The notes beneath the pieces were generated by a model, which was not told where the DNA came from, did not search any database, and saw only the letters and a program-made list of their open reading frames with translations. Of a stretch of 64,000 nt of DNA, positions 8,156 through 16,514 are shown in pieces. The stretch spans positions 96,341 through 160,340 of the forward strand of contig JAKAVV010000005.1 in the NCBI GenBank assembly GCA_021817145.1. The letters are read 5' to 3'. Position 1 is the stretch's first letter, and every line of letters starts with the position of its first letter. A program made the translations under genes and the position numbers. Source of the DNA: a bacterium. Its GTDB lineage: Bacteria; Vulcanimicrobiota; JABDET01.

Positions 8156-9388
8156 TTAAACAAATCTCCCTGGGTTTAAAATTTCTTTTGGATCGAATAC
8201 CTTTTTTAGTTCCCGTGAATACTTCCATTCTGCTCGTTCTTCACCCCACATCTCCCAATTTTTCCAGAATTGAAGCGGAACTTTCTTATAAGAAAGCCAT
8301 CCCCCTTTTTGAGAAACAAAGCGATTGAACGATTTGAATTTCTCCAACATCATTTCAACAGCCATATCAGGAAAATTCACGGGACTGCAGTCCCAGCCGC
8401 AAGAGAACTCTCCTTGAAGAGAAAATTTGAGAGAAAAATTAAGATTTAAACCCTTCGATAAATTCTTTATAAATTCGTATAAATCGAGAAAAGATGCCGC
8501 AGGGGAAAAACCCGAGCAGAAGATTTCAGATGAATTGCGAGAGTTTGAGATATTGAGAAGCTCTTTGGCGTCTTCTTCTTTTAATTCGGAAACTGTTTTC
8601 ACTTGAAAAATTTGAGCCAATGCGCAAACTTTATTTTTAATAAACTCTGCTGCTTTCTCTTTCCCCGAGATCCAGAAAAGGGCTTGACAGCAAGAGGGTT
8701 CGTCTGGATGGGAATTCAACTGAATCTTTAAGAATCCGCCTAATAGGGGAAGATTAGAGGTAAAGCAGAGATTTAACAGTTCAATTCCCTGTCTTATATC
8801 GTCCATATCTAGACATAGAAAAATTGTTTTCTCTGGAATAGGGAAAACTCTTAAAACGCAGTAGACCAGGTAACCAAGAGTTCCAAAAGAACCCGTATAT
8901 AGTTTTGTCATTTCATATCCTGACACATTTTTGACTACCTTGCCTCCGCATTTTGTGATTGTTCCATCTGAATGACAAACAGTTAATCCTAAAACCAGAT
9001 CTCGAATGAGTCCACAGCGATAGGAGAGAAGATTAAAACTGGCGGTTGAGAGAATCCCTCCAATGCTCCTTTTTTCACATTCAGGGGAATAAAATGGGAA
9101 AAAGAGATTTGCCTCTTTTAGAAAGTGTTGAAGCTGGTTCAGCTTTGTTCCAGCTTCAATAGTAATGGTTAGATCTTGTTCCGAAAAATCATGGATTCGA
9201 TTTAATTTTTCAGAACAAACAAGAAGAGGAGCGGGGTCAGCCAAACTTTTTTCCCAATAATACCCCATTGTTTGATGTGTTCCAGATCCCCATGGGATAA
9301 CAGGAAATCCTTTTGCTTTACTCTGCAAAATTAGTGAGAGTTCTTCTATTGTTTCAGGGGCGCAGGAGTTTTTAGAAAATGCCATCAT
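8156..9388 (-). CDS. glcE: FAD-binding oxidoreductase subunit, GlcE/GlcD-like
   Basis: A flavoprotein of the PCMH-type (FAD_binding_4) family, partner of the GlcF-like protein. The N-terminal half has the fold markers IPWGSGTHQTMG, the GGILSTASFN turn and GGKVVKNVSGYEMTKLYTGSFGTLGYL, a stretch typical of GlcE/GlcD proteins. The C-terminus ends DPKEILNPGRFV as in the D-lactate/glycolate dehydrogenase group. The reading frame is open to 9499, but the paired ATG codons at 9388 and 9385 fit the family N-terminus better and leave room for a divergent promoter before the STAS gene. The product is about 410 residues, slightly longer than GlcE. Whether it acts as GlcE or as the only catalytic subunit is unclear. 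Confidence 0.8.
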   Translation of the reverse strand: MMAFSKNSCAPETIEELSLILQSKAKGFPVIPWGSGTHQTMGYYWEKSLADPAPLLVCSEKLNRIHDFSEQDLTITIEAGTKLNQLQHFLKEANLFFPFYSPECEKRSIGGILSTASFNLLSYRCGLIRDLVLGLTVCHSDGTITKCGGKVVKNVSGYEMTKLYTGSFGTLGYLVYCVLRVFPIPEKTIFLCLDMDDIRQGIELLNLCFTSNLPLLGGFLKIQLNSHPDEPSCCQALFWISGKEKAAEFIKNKVCALAQIFQVKTVSELKEEDAKELLNISNSRNSSEIFCSGFSPAASFLDLYEFIKNLSKGLNLNFSLKFSLQGEFSCGWDCSPVNFPDMAVEMMLEKFKSFNRFVSQKGGWLSYKKVPLQFWKNWEMWGEERAEWKYSRELKKVFDPKEILNPGRFV

Positions 9389-9522
9389 GATGCAATTTGC
9401 CTTATTCTCTAGTATTTTCCCGAAGTAGAAATATCCTCCCTGCCAATCCCAAAAAAGGAATTGAGCTGCTTCCAAAGAATTTAGATACAAGATAATCAAA
9501 TGAATAAACTGATTCTATCCAC

Positions 9523-9852
9523 ATGAGCCTTTCTATCAACTTAAAGTATTTTCCTAAAGAGCTGCCTGTTCTAGAAGTGTCGGGAGAATTGGAGGTTTCC
9601 AGCACTCAGCGCCTGGAACAGGCTGTTGAATCTTTGATGCAAGAAGGATACACACAAATTGTTCTGAGTATGGAAGATGTGGATTATATAGATTCCTCAG
9701 GTTTGCGTCTGCTTCTTGAAATTCGAAGAAAATTGATGGACAGTGGAGGAAAGTTGCATGTTATGAACCCTTCCCCAAGAGTTCTTAGAGTTCTTTCTAT
9801 TACAAGGCTTTTAAATAGTTTTTCGATTGTGTCTAAAGATTCAATCCCTTGA
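9523..9852 (+). CDS. STAS-domain anti-sigma factor antagonist (SpoIIAA/RsbV-like)
   Basis: A 109-residue single-domain STAS protein. The signature DYIDSSGLRLLLE (about residues 57-69) carries the Ser that an RsbW/SpoIIAB kinase would phosphorylate in partner switching. It lies alone on the plus strand between minus-strand metabolic genes, and its last 20 bases overlap the end of ubiD. No cognate kinase or sigma factor is adjacent; a degenerate RsbW-like protein is encoded at 54863. No good ribosome site precedes the ATG. Function as an antagonist is inferred from the family. Confidence 0.85.
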   Translation: MSLSINLKYFPKELPVLEVSGELEVSSTQRLEQAVESLMQEGYTQIVLSMEDVDYIDSSGLRLLLEIRRKLMDSGGKLHVMNPSPRVLRVLSITRLLNSFSIVSKDSIP

Positions 9853-11272
9853 TTTTTTCCTTTACTTTTTCTACAACTTCAGGATCCTGATTAATCTCCT
9901 CTGGCCAGGGTCTTGTCCTTCCTTCTTCTCTCCATGGTTTTGTGCAGTCCAACCCCAGTTTTTTCCCATATTTTTCAAAATTGCTGGCATGATCCAGAGC
10001 ATCTAATGGTCCATCTGAGATAATCAGATTTTTTTCGGGATCAAAAGTGGTAAAAACCCACCAGGCGGTTTCACTTAAATTTTGGATATCAATCGTATGG
10101 TCAACCACAATGATAAATCGAGTCCACATAATTTGCCCAAGCCCCCACAATCCGTGAATAATTTTTTTTCCATGCCCTGGAAAAGATTTTTTTATTGAAA
10201 CGATCGCGCAGTTGGTAAAAACCCCTTCTACAGGAAAATTCATATCGCAAATTTCAGGGTAAAAGATTTGAATTAAAGGGAGAAAAATTCGCTCAATCGC
10301 TTTCCCAAAATAAGCATCTTCTTGTGGCGGTTTTCCCACAACAGCGCTTAAGTAAATTGGATTTTTCCTATGAGTCATTCCTGTTAAATGAAAAACAGGA
10401 TAAGGCTCTGGAAGGGAATAAAAACCCGTATGGTCCCCAAAAGGTCCTTCCAATTTCTCTTCTTCGGGATCCACATATCCTTCTAAAACAATCTCTGCCT
10501 CAGCAGGAACCTCTAAATCTACTGTCAGTCCCTTAACCACTTCAACAGGAGATTTTCTTAAAAACCCTGAGAATAAGAGTTCATCAATTCCAGGTGGCAG
10601 CGGGGAAACTGCGGCAAAAAGGGTGGCAGGATCAGCGCCAATGGCAATCGCTGCTTCCATCCTTTTCTTTTTTTCTCGATATTTCCAAAAATGGTGTGTG
10701 GCATCTTTATGGATCTGCCAGTGCATTCCCGTTGTTTTTGAATCATGAACCTGCATTCTGTAACATCCGACATTTCTGATGCCTGTTTCTGGATCCTTTG
10801 TTATCACAAGAGGAAAAGTGATATATTTTCCCGCATCCTTAGGCCAACATTTTAAAATAGGCAGAAGATCCAGAGAAGGGTTTTCGACAATGATTTCTTG
10901 GCATACTCCTTTTTTTACTTTTTTGGGCAGAAAGCGATTCATCTCCATCAATTTTGGCAAGAGTTCAATTTTCTCAATGAGAGTAGCAGGGCTTGGAGGG
11001 GTTAAAAATTCTTTGATTCTTTGAGCGACTTCTTCATAAGAAGTGACCCCTAAGGCTAAAAGCAAGCGATTATGAGCTCCGAACAAATTGACTGTCAGAG
11101 GAATCTTAGATCCTTTTGGATTTTCGAACACAAGAGCTCTTCCTTGTTTTTTTACGGTTTGAACCGCAATTTCAGCAATTTCAAGAACGGGATCGCATTC
11201 GGTTTTGATTTTGGCAAGCCATCCCTTTTGATCCAGCGCTTCTATAAATTGCCCAAGATTTTGGAAAATCAT
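9833..11272 (-). CDS. ubiD: UbiD-family decarboxylase
   Basis: A prenylated-FMN-dependent decarboxylase of the UbiD family, which in quinone synthesis removes the carboxylate of a polyprenyl-hydroxybenzoate. Family signatures include LVFENPKGSKIPLTVNLFG near the N-terminus, the prFMN-binding stretch NVGCYRMQVHD, and the catalytic acid region EKLEGPFGDHTGFY. The frame is open to 11299, but the ATG at 11272 overlaps the stop of the upstream gene by one base (TAATG) and gives the usual N-terminus MIFQNLGQFIEAL, so translation is probably coupled. That gives 479 residues. No ubiX is visible here. The substrate could be a quinone precursor or another aromatic acid. Confidence 0.9.
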   Translation of the reverse strand: MIFQNLGQFIEALDQKGWLAKIKTECDPVLEIAEIAVQTVKKQGRALVFENPKGSKIPLTVNLFGAHNRLLLALGVTSYEEVAQRIKEFLTPPSPATLIEKIELLPKLMEMNRFLPKKVKKGVCQEIIVENPSLDLLPILKCWPKDAGKYITFPLVITKDPETGIRNVGCYRMQVHDSKTTGMHWQIHKDATHHFWKYREKKKRMEAAIAIGADPATLFAAVSPLPPGIDELLFSGFLRKSPVEVVKGLTVDLEVPAEAEIVLEGYVDPEEEKLEGPFGDHTGFYSLPEPYPVFHLTGMTHRKNPIYLSAVVGKPPQEDAYFGKAIERIFLPLIQIFYPEICDMNFPVEGVFTNCAIVSIKKSFPGHGKKIIHGLWGLGQIMWTRFIIVVDHTIDIQNLSETAWWVFTTFDPEKNLIISDGPLDALDHASNFEKYGKKLGLDCTKPWREEGRTRPWPEEINQDPEVVEKVKEKIKGLNL

Positions 11273-11661
11273 TAAGGGGTTCTCAGCCAGCTCCACCAAG
11301 ATTTTACAGGATTTGGCTTTTCTGGTTCTTTAAGCGTTGAATCCAGATACCACCACCAGTAAGCTTTTGGAGGTTTTTTAGCTTCTCTTTGCGTTTTATA
11401 ATGATTCCAGCCGATTTCTGCAATCAAATTCTCTTTTTTCTCCTGAAGTTTTTGATCCAGGGCAACTAATTGAGCCCAGTACGATTCAAGTGGAGCTCTC
11501 CCTTGCAAATCCATTAAAGTTTCTTGAGCTTCATCTCGATAATATAAAAGAAGAGGAGCAGCCAATCCATTTTCTCCAATGTTTTCAACATATTTTTCAT
11601 ATTCTTGCAAAATTTCTTCCAGATATTCTATTTCTTCCCCTGGCCATTCATTTGAACTCAT
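11272..11661 (-). CDS. Uncharacterised acidic protein, tryptophan-rich C-terminus
   Basis: Not recognised. A soluble 129-residue protein that begins acidic (many Glu in the first 25 residues), has a helical middle, and ends with an unusual cluster of tryptophans (YWWWYLD, then KSWWSWLRTP). It lies between ispD and ubiD on the minus strand, 11 bases after ispD, and shares one base with the ubiD start (TAATG). The arrangement suggests an ispD-orf-ubiD operon and possibly a role connected with isoprenoid quinones, but that is only guilt by association. The coding call rests on length and tight packing. Confidence 0.75.
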   Translation of the reverse strand: MSSNEWPGEEIEYLEEILQEYEKYVENIGENGLAAPLLLYYRDEAQETLMDLQGRAPLESYWAQLVALDQKLQEKKENLIAEIGWNHYKTQREAKKPPKAYWWWYLDSTLKEPEKPNPVKSWWSWLRTP

Positions 11662-11672
11662 TGAACCTTACC

Positions 11673-12380
11673 TTATGCGGGATCTCCTTTCATGATCCTT
11701 TCTTGCTTCTGCTTATTCAGCAAAAATTCAGCCAGGATTAAATCATCAGGGGTGGTGATCTTTAAATTCGCAGAATTTCCCGGGAGAATATGAACAACGA
11801 ATCCCGCATGTTCCATGACTTGTGAACAATCTGTTCCATAAAAATTCTCTTTGAAAGCTTTCTCCATAGCTTTTTTAAAGAGGTTAAATTGAAACACCTG
11901 AGGGGTTTGAGCCTGCCAGAGCAAGTTTCGATCAACTGTTTTTATTACTTGATTTTCGATCCCTTGCTTGATTGTGTCATTCACTTTTACCGCAGGAATA
12001 ACCGCTTTTTTCTCCTCTGCCGTTTTTATTAGAGAATCAATCAGGTTTGTGGTTATAAAAGGTCGAGCAGAGTCATGAATGCAAATGATTTTTGCCGATG
12101 TGGAAACAGCTTTTACTCCTTCGCCAACCGAATCCTGCCTTTCTTTTCCACCAGGAACAACGGTATGGAATTTGGTTATATGAGATGACTGGCATAAGTT
12201 TTGGACAGTTTCCATATCCCCTTTTTGAGCAACAACGATAATTTTAGAAATTGAAGAAGCCCTTTCAAAGGCTTGAAGAGAGTACCAGAGAAGAGGTTTC
12301 CCGTCCAGGCGAAGGAAAGCTTTTGGAGTCCCCATTCGGATTCCTGAACCAGCTGCTAAAATAATCGCGAATGTCTGCAC
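11673..12380 (-). CDS. ispD: 2-C-methyl-D-erythritol 4-phosphate cytidylyltransferase
   Basis: Third enzyme of the MEP isoprenoid pathway; joins CTP and methylerythritol phosphate. The N-terminal nucleotide-binding loop LAAGSGIRMG followed by PKAFLRLDGKPLL, the HDSARPFI motif, the VNDTIKQ stretch and QTPQVFQ are all classic IspD motifs. At 235 residues it is full length. The start is GTG at 12380, preceded by GGAGAAG. The usual partner ispF does not follow; an unknown gene and ubiD do. Its promoter must lie in the 12381-12587 region shared with the divergent flagellar operon. Confidence 0.94.
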   Translation of the reverse strand: MQTFAIILAAGSGIRMGTPKAFLRLDGKPLLWYSLQAFERASSISKIIVVAQKGDMETVQNLCQSSHITKFHTVVPGGKERQDSVGEGVKAVSTSAKIICIHDSARPFITTNLIDSLIKTAEEKKAVIPAVKVNDTIKQGIENQVIKTVDRNLLWQAQTPQVFQFNLFKKAMEKAFKENFYGTDCSQVMEHAGFVVHILPGNSANLKITTPDDLILAEFLLNKQKQERIMKGDPA

Positions 12381-12461
12381 AACTTTTTCTTCTCCACAGA
12401 GGGCTTGATACCTTTACGGCAAGTACTGAAGAAAATTATCCAATGACTATTATAGACCAAA

Positions 12462-12491
12462 CCCTGAAAAAGAGTCTTGACTTTTTCAGGG
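12462..12491. repeat. Perfect 11-bp inverted repeat upstream of the flagellar operon
   Basis: CCCTGAAAAAG at 12462-12472 is followed, after an 8-base spacer, by its exact complement CTTTTTCAGGG at 12481-12491. It lies between the divergent ispD and flgB genes, 41 bases before the -35 box of the flgB promoter. Neither gene reads into it as its 3' end, so a terminator role is unlikely and an operator for a dimeric regulator is more plausible. Confidence 0.6.
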
Positions 12492-12532
12492 GACATTTGT
12501 AAAAGTCATAGATCTTTTTTTTGCGATTTTAC

Positions 12533-12561
12533 TTGACATTAAAAAAAAATCATGTTATGAT
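12533..12561 (+). promoter_or_regulatory. Sigma70-type promoter of the flagellar operon
   Basis: TTGACA at 12533-12538, 17 bases, TATGAT at 12556-12561: a near-consensus housekeeping promoter. Transcription should begin near 12568, about 20 bases before the flgB ATG. This position excludes the in-frame TTG at 12567 as the flgB start. Confidence 0.85.
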
Positions 12562-12587
12562 GAATTTTGGGATTATGGGTGAGAGAA

Positions 12588-13001
12588 ATGTCTGATTTGT
12601 TCGGACAAAATTTAACGTTGGATGTTTTAGCAAAAGCGATGCAGGCTGATGCTTTAAATCAGAAGTTGATCGCCAACAATATCGCTAATGTGGACACCCC
12701 TGGGTATCATCGCCTTACTCTTTCATTCAAAAGTCAATTAAGAAAATTTTTAAATCAGACCCAAGAAATAAAAGGAGTCGTGGATCATCCTAATGACCTG
12801 CCTATTGGTTCCCCTACCTCTTTAAAAGAAGTCCAGCCTGAGGTTTTTGTTGACAATACGACTATGATGCGCCCTGATGGAAACAATGTGGATATTGATA
12901 AAGAAATGGCGGATCTTGAGCAAAACTCTGGAGATTATCAGACTCTTGCTCGTCTTGCCGCCATGAAATTGGCTATTTACAGGACCGCTATTACGGGATA
13001 A
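12588..13001 (+). CDS. flgB: Flagellar basal-body rod protein FlgB
   Basis: Proximal rod subunit of the flagellar basal body, exported by the flagellar type III system. The N-terminal rod signature QKLIANNIANVDTPGYHR is clear. The ATG at 12588 follows GGGTGAGAG and the strong promoter at 12533-12561; translation from there gives 137 residues, the family norm. First gene of the long flagellar operon, 21 bases before flgC. Confidence 0.95.
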   Translation: MSDLFGQNLTLDVLAKAMQADALNQKLIANNIANVDTPGYHRLTLSFKSQLRKFLNQTQEIKGVVDHPNDLPIGSPTSLKEVQPEVFVDNTTMMRPDGNNVDIDKEMADLEQNSGDYQTLARLAAMKLAIYRTAITG

Positions 13002-13022
13002 TTCATAAAGGAGGGGGGAAAT

Positions 13023-13463
13023 ATGAATGCTTATGATATCAGCGCAACAGGATTAACGGCTGAAAGATTGAGGATGGATGTTATTGCCAATAATATTGCC
13101 AATGTAGATTCCACTCAAACTCCAGGCGGTGGTCCTTATAAAAAAGAGCAGGTTGTTTTTGAGCCGAGGAATCCCAGTTTTCTCGATCTGCTTTCTTCTT
13201 TCCGTGGAAATTCATCATTGGCTTCGGGCTTAGGGGGGGTAAAAGTGGCTGGAATTATTCAGGATCCGGCTCCTCCTCGTTTGGTGTATGATCCAACGAG
13301 CCCACTGGCGAATTCAAAAGGATTTGTGGCTTACCCTCATATTAATATCGTAAAAGAAATGGTGGATTTGATTGATGCTTCCAGAGCTTATCAGGCAAAT
13401 GTTACGGTTATGACTGAAACAAGCGCTATGGGGAAAGCCGCCCAAGCAATTGCTCAGGCTTAA
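13023..13463 (+). CDS. flgC: Flagellar basal-body rod protein FlgC
   Basis: Second proximal rod subunit. N-terminal motif MDVIANNIANVDSTQTPGG and the C-terminal heptad region DLIDASRAYQANVTVMTETS are characteristic of FlgC, and 146 residues is the normal length. A strong ribosome site AAAGGAGGGG precedes the ATG. It lies between flgB and fliE as in most flagellar clusters. Confidence 0.96.
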   Translation: MNAYDISATGLTAERLRMDVIANNIANVDSTQTPGGGPYKKEQVVFEPRNPSFLDLLSSFRGNSSLASGLGGVKVAGIIQDPAPPRLVYDPTSPLANSKGFVAYPHINIVKEMVDLIDASRAYQANVTVMTETSAMGKAAQAIAQA

Positions 13464-13483
13464 TTTAAAGTAAGGGGGAGATT

Positions 13484-13792
13484 ATGGAAGGATTGACAAC
13501 AGATGGAATTCAGCAGAGCAGTTTGCAGCCTGCTTCTCTTTATCCTAAAAGCGTTGGAACAGGTTCTAAGGATGTGTCTTTTAAAGATACGGTTTTATCT
13601 TTCTTGAAGAATGTCAATAACTTGCAGCTTCATGCGGATCAGACGATGAGAGAATTTGCGGCGGGAGAGATCCATGATTCCGCAAAAGTTTTTCTTGCCG
13701 TTGAAAAAGCCGATCTATCCCTGAATTTAGCGGTGCAAATTAGAAATCGCCTGGTAGATGCTTATAATACAATTATCCAGATGCAGGTTTAA
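13484..13792 (+). CDS. fliE: Flagellar hook-basal body protein FliE
   Basis: Adaptor between the MS ring and the rod. The conserved C-terminal half shows VEKADLSLNLAVQIRNRLVDAYNTIIQMQV, split here as VEKADLSLNLAVQIRNR and VDAYNTIIQMQV, typical of FliE. It is 102 residues, preceded by AAGGGGGAG, and three bases separate its stop from the fliF ATG. Confidence 0.95.
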   Translation: MEGLTTDGIQQSSLQPASLYPKSVGTGSKDVSFKDTVLSFLKNVNNLQLHADQTMREFAAGEIHDSAKVFLAVEKADLSLNLAVQIRNRLVDAYNTIIQMQV

Positions 13793-13795
13793 GGA

Positions 13796-15451
13796 ATGCC
13801 ATCAGGTTTAAATCAGTACCTGGAGAACCTGAAAGTTCTTTATGACAAATTAACTCGTCAGCAAAAACTCTATTTGGGAGGAGCTGTTTTTCTGGTCATT
13901 ATCGGCATGATTGGGTTTTTGTTTTATGCGGAACAACCTTCTTATGTCGTATTGTACAGTAATTTAATGAAATCAGACAGTCAGGCAATTACTCAAGTTT
14001 TGAATTCCAAAAAAATCCCTTACCAATTGAAGCAAAATGGCTCCACTATTCTTGTCCCAGCCAGTGATGTGGATCAATTGAGAATTAAATTAGCAGAACA
14101 AGGGCTTCCCACTTCTTATGGGGTTGGACTCGAATTCTTAACAAAACCCAGCCTTTATGAAACCAGCCAGACTCTCAAGCTGCAGTGGTTAAGAGCCCAG
14201 CAGGTTGAACTTGAGAGAACAATTTCGCAAATTCGAGGAATTCAATGGGCGCGAGTGGATCTGGTTCCTCAAAGAAACTCTATTTTTATCACTCAAACCC
14301 AACCTGCCACTGCTGCTGTTGAAATTCAAATGACTCCAGGAGCTTCCTTGAGAAAAAAACAGGTTCACGCTATCATAGCATTAGTGGCTCACAGTGTGAG
14401 AGGGCTTAAACCTGAAAATGTAACGGTTATTGACACAAATGGAAATCTGCTTTCAGCTGTGATGTCTCAAGGAACTTCTCCTGCCAATATGTCTCTGTCT
14501 CAGTTGCAAATCGAACAGCAGTTTAACATGGCGCTGCAGCAGCGCCTCCAATCTCTTTTAAATAATACTTTTGGTTATACACTGCATGGATTTCCTAAAG
14601 CCTTCGTTCAGGTAAAAGCCCAGTTGAATTTTGATTTTAAAACCATTGACCAGACAACTTATATTCCACAGCCTAATGGGAAAGGGGTGATTCGAAGTCA
14701 GCAGACTGAAAAAGAATTTTTGCATGGGAAGAACCCTTCTCCAGGCGGAATTCCAGGGGTTTCCTCTAATGTGAAGATCCCCAGCTACCCCACGACTAAA
14801 ACTGCTCCTATTGGTTATACCAAAGAACAGCAAACAACGAACTATGAAATTACCACCCAGAAAGAGAGCATTAAACCTCCTGTTGGGGTTTATCTTAAAA
14901 GACTGCACCTGGCTGTTGCTGTGGATTCTTCTCCATCAGCAAACTTGCAGCCGGGGGATGTGGCTAAAATTAAAAGTTTGATTGCATCGGCAGCAGGGTT
15001 CAATCCGAAAAGAGGAGATACTCTTTCAGTGGAATCTTATCCTTTTGATCATCAGTATTTTATTAAGCAGGAACAGAAGCGAAAGAGTCGGAAAAACATG
15101 CAAAATTTTTATGCTTTTATGCGTTGGCTTTTAATTTTCGTTCTGCTGGCAGCGCTCCTTGGTTTTGTGGTTTATACTCTTATAAAACGAGGACCAAAAG
15201 CTGAAGAAAAACCTCTTGTTCAGGCTCCTCCTCCTTTCCCTCCAGAATTTCTGGTACCCCCTCCTCCTCCTATTTCTGAAGAAAAGTTTGAACCTAAAAA
15301 GTTTACCGAAAAGTTGAGAGAAAAAGGCGGGGAGCAGGAAGCCCTCCAAGAGGAGATTCAGGGAATTATCAATGAAAATCCAGGAGTGGCTGCAGAGATT
15401 GTTCGCAGCTGGTTAAGTGAAAGAGAGCACTCTGAGGAGGAATTGGTATAA
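13796..15451 (+). CDS. fliF: Flagellar MS-ring protein FliF
   Basis: Forms the membrane MS ring on which the rotor and export gate assemble. A first transmembrane helix (about residues 25-46, LYLGGAVFLVIIGMIGFLF) is followed by the periplasmic ring-building domains (YVVLYSNL, LPTSYGVGLEFL) and a second transmembrane helix (about 440-465). A short cytoplasmic tail ends in acidic residues (SEEELV) that in other bacteria binds FliG. Length 551 is normal. The cytoplasmic linker is rich in Pro. fliG starts three bases downstream. Confidence 0.96.
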   Translation: MPSGLNQYLENLKVLYDKLTRQQKLYLGGAVFLVIIGMIGFLFYAEQPSYVVLYSNLMKSDSQAITQVLNSKKIPYQLKQNGSTILVPASDVDQLRIKLAEQGLPTSYGVGLEFLTKPSLYETSQTLKLQWLRAQQVELERTISQIRGIQWARVDLVPQRNSIFITQTQPATAAVEIQMTPGASLRKKQVHAIIALVAHSVRGLKPENVTVIDTNGNLLSAVMSQGTSPANMSLSQLQIEQQFNMALQQRLQSLLNNTFGYTLHGFPKAFVQVKAQLNFDFKTIDQTTYIPQPNGKGVIRSQQTEKEFLHGKNPSPGGIPGVSSNVKIPSYPTTKTAPIGYTKEQQTTNYEITTQKESIKPPVGVYLKRLHLAVAVDSSPSANLQPGDVAKIKSLIASAAGFNPKRGDTLSVESYPFDHQYFIKQEQKRKSRKNMQNFYAFMRWLLIFVLLAALLGFVVYTLIKRGPKAEEKPLVQAPPPFPPEFLVPPPPPISEEKFEPKKFTEKLREKGGEQEALQEEIQGIINENPGVAAEIVRSWLSEREHSEEELV

Positions 15452-15454
15452 AAA

Positions 15455-16501
15455 ATGGCTGCTGGAACTTTTTTCGATTCTGCTAAACCTGGTATAGGGA
15501 AAAAAAGTATTCCTCATCTTTCTGGTCCTCAAAAAGCCGCAATTTTGCTGGTGGGGATGGGGGTTGAAAATTCACTTAAGATTTTAGCTCATTTAAAACA
15601 GGATGAAGTGGAAGAGCTGGGGCTGCGGATTGCTGAAATGGGTGATATCAGACCTGAAGTAAGGGACAGCGTGATGGAAGAGTTTTTAGAAAGGAGTCTG
15701 ATCCACTCTTACATTATGAGAGGGGGAAAAGGGTTTGCTCAAGAGATTTTGGAGCGGACTTTAGGAAGAGATGAAGCTGCTCGAGTGGTGGATATGCTTT
15801 CCTCTTCCATGCATTTTAGAGGGCTTGATATTGTTAAACGGGCTGATATTCCTCAAATCATTGAATTTATTTCAGGAGAACATCCCCAAACCATTGCTTT
15901 GATTTTAACAGGGCTGACTCCAGAAAAAGCTGGACCTGTTTTAGCCGGTCTTCCCCCTGATATTCAAGCTGATGTAGCCATGAGAATCGCGCTTTTAGAA
16001 AAGCCGACAGATGAAGTTATGTCTCAACTGGATCGAATTGTGTTTGGAAGAATGGGACAGTTTTCCGCCCAGAAAATCGGAGGAATCAAATCTGTTGTTA
16101 ATCTTTTAAGGGAAGCGGGCAGGGCATCTGAAAAGCTGGTTATCAATGAGCTTGAAAAACAAAGACCAGAAATGGCGGAAGAGATTAAAAAATTGATGTT
16201 TGTGTTTGAAGACATGGTGCTTCTGGACAATCGCTCTATTCAAAAAGTATTGAGAGATGTGGATCAAAAAGATCTCGCCCTTGCTTTGAAAGGAGCTCCA
16301 AAAGAGCTAATTGATATTATTGAGCGGAATCTTTCTGAAAGAGCGCGCGTTGTATTAAGGGAGGATATAGAGGCTTTGGGCGCTGTTCCCATGAAACAGG
16401 TAGAAAAAGCGCAGCAGAAGATTGTAGGCGTCATTCGTAAATTGGAGGAATTGGGAGAAATTGTGGTGGGCCGCGGGAAAGGGGAGACCCTGGTTGTGTA
16501 G
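15455..16501 (+). CDS. fliG: Flagellar motor switch protein FliG
   Basis: Rotor protein that transmits torque from the MotA/MotB stator to the MS ring. The N-terminal domain begins LSGPQKAAILLVGMG; the middle holds EHPQTIALIL; the C-terminal torque helix region contains DNRSIQKVLRDVDQKDLALALKG, with the charged residues that interact with MotA (broken here: DNRSIQKVLRDVD, LALALKG region). 348 residues. The ribosome site GAGGAGG lies inside the end of fliF. Confidence 0.96.
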   Translation: MAAGTFFDSAKPGIGKKSIPHLSGPQKAAILLVGMGVENSLKILAHLKQDEVEELGLRIAEMGDIRPEVRDSVMEEFLERSLIHSYIMRGGKGFAQEILERTLGRDEAARVVDMLSSSMHFRGLDIVKRADIPQIIEFISGEHPQTIALILTGLTPEKAGPVLAGLPPDIQADVAMRIALLEKPTDEVMSQLDRIVFGRMGQFSAQKIGGIKSVVNLLREAGRASEKLVINELEKQRPEMAEEIKKLMFVFEDMVLLDNRSIQKVLRDVDQKDLALALKGAPKELIDIIERNLSERARVVLREDIEALGAVPMKQVEKAQQKIVGVIRKLEELGEIVVGRGKGETLVV

Positions 16502-16514
16502 TGTCCACCGCAGA

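Noticed and set aside
12567-12590. TTG at 12567 as the flgB start
   Set aside because: It overlaps the predicted transcription start just after the -10 box; ATG 12588 has a ribosome site and the family N-terminus.
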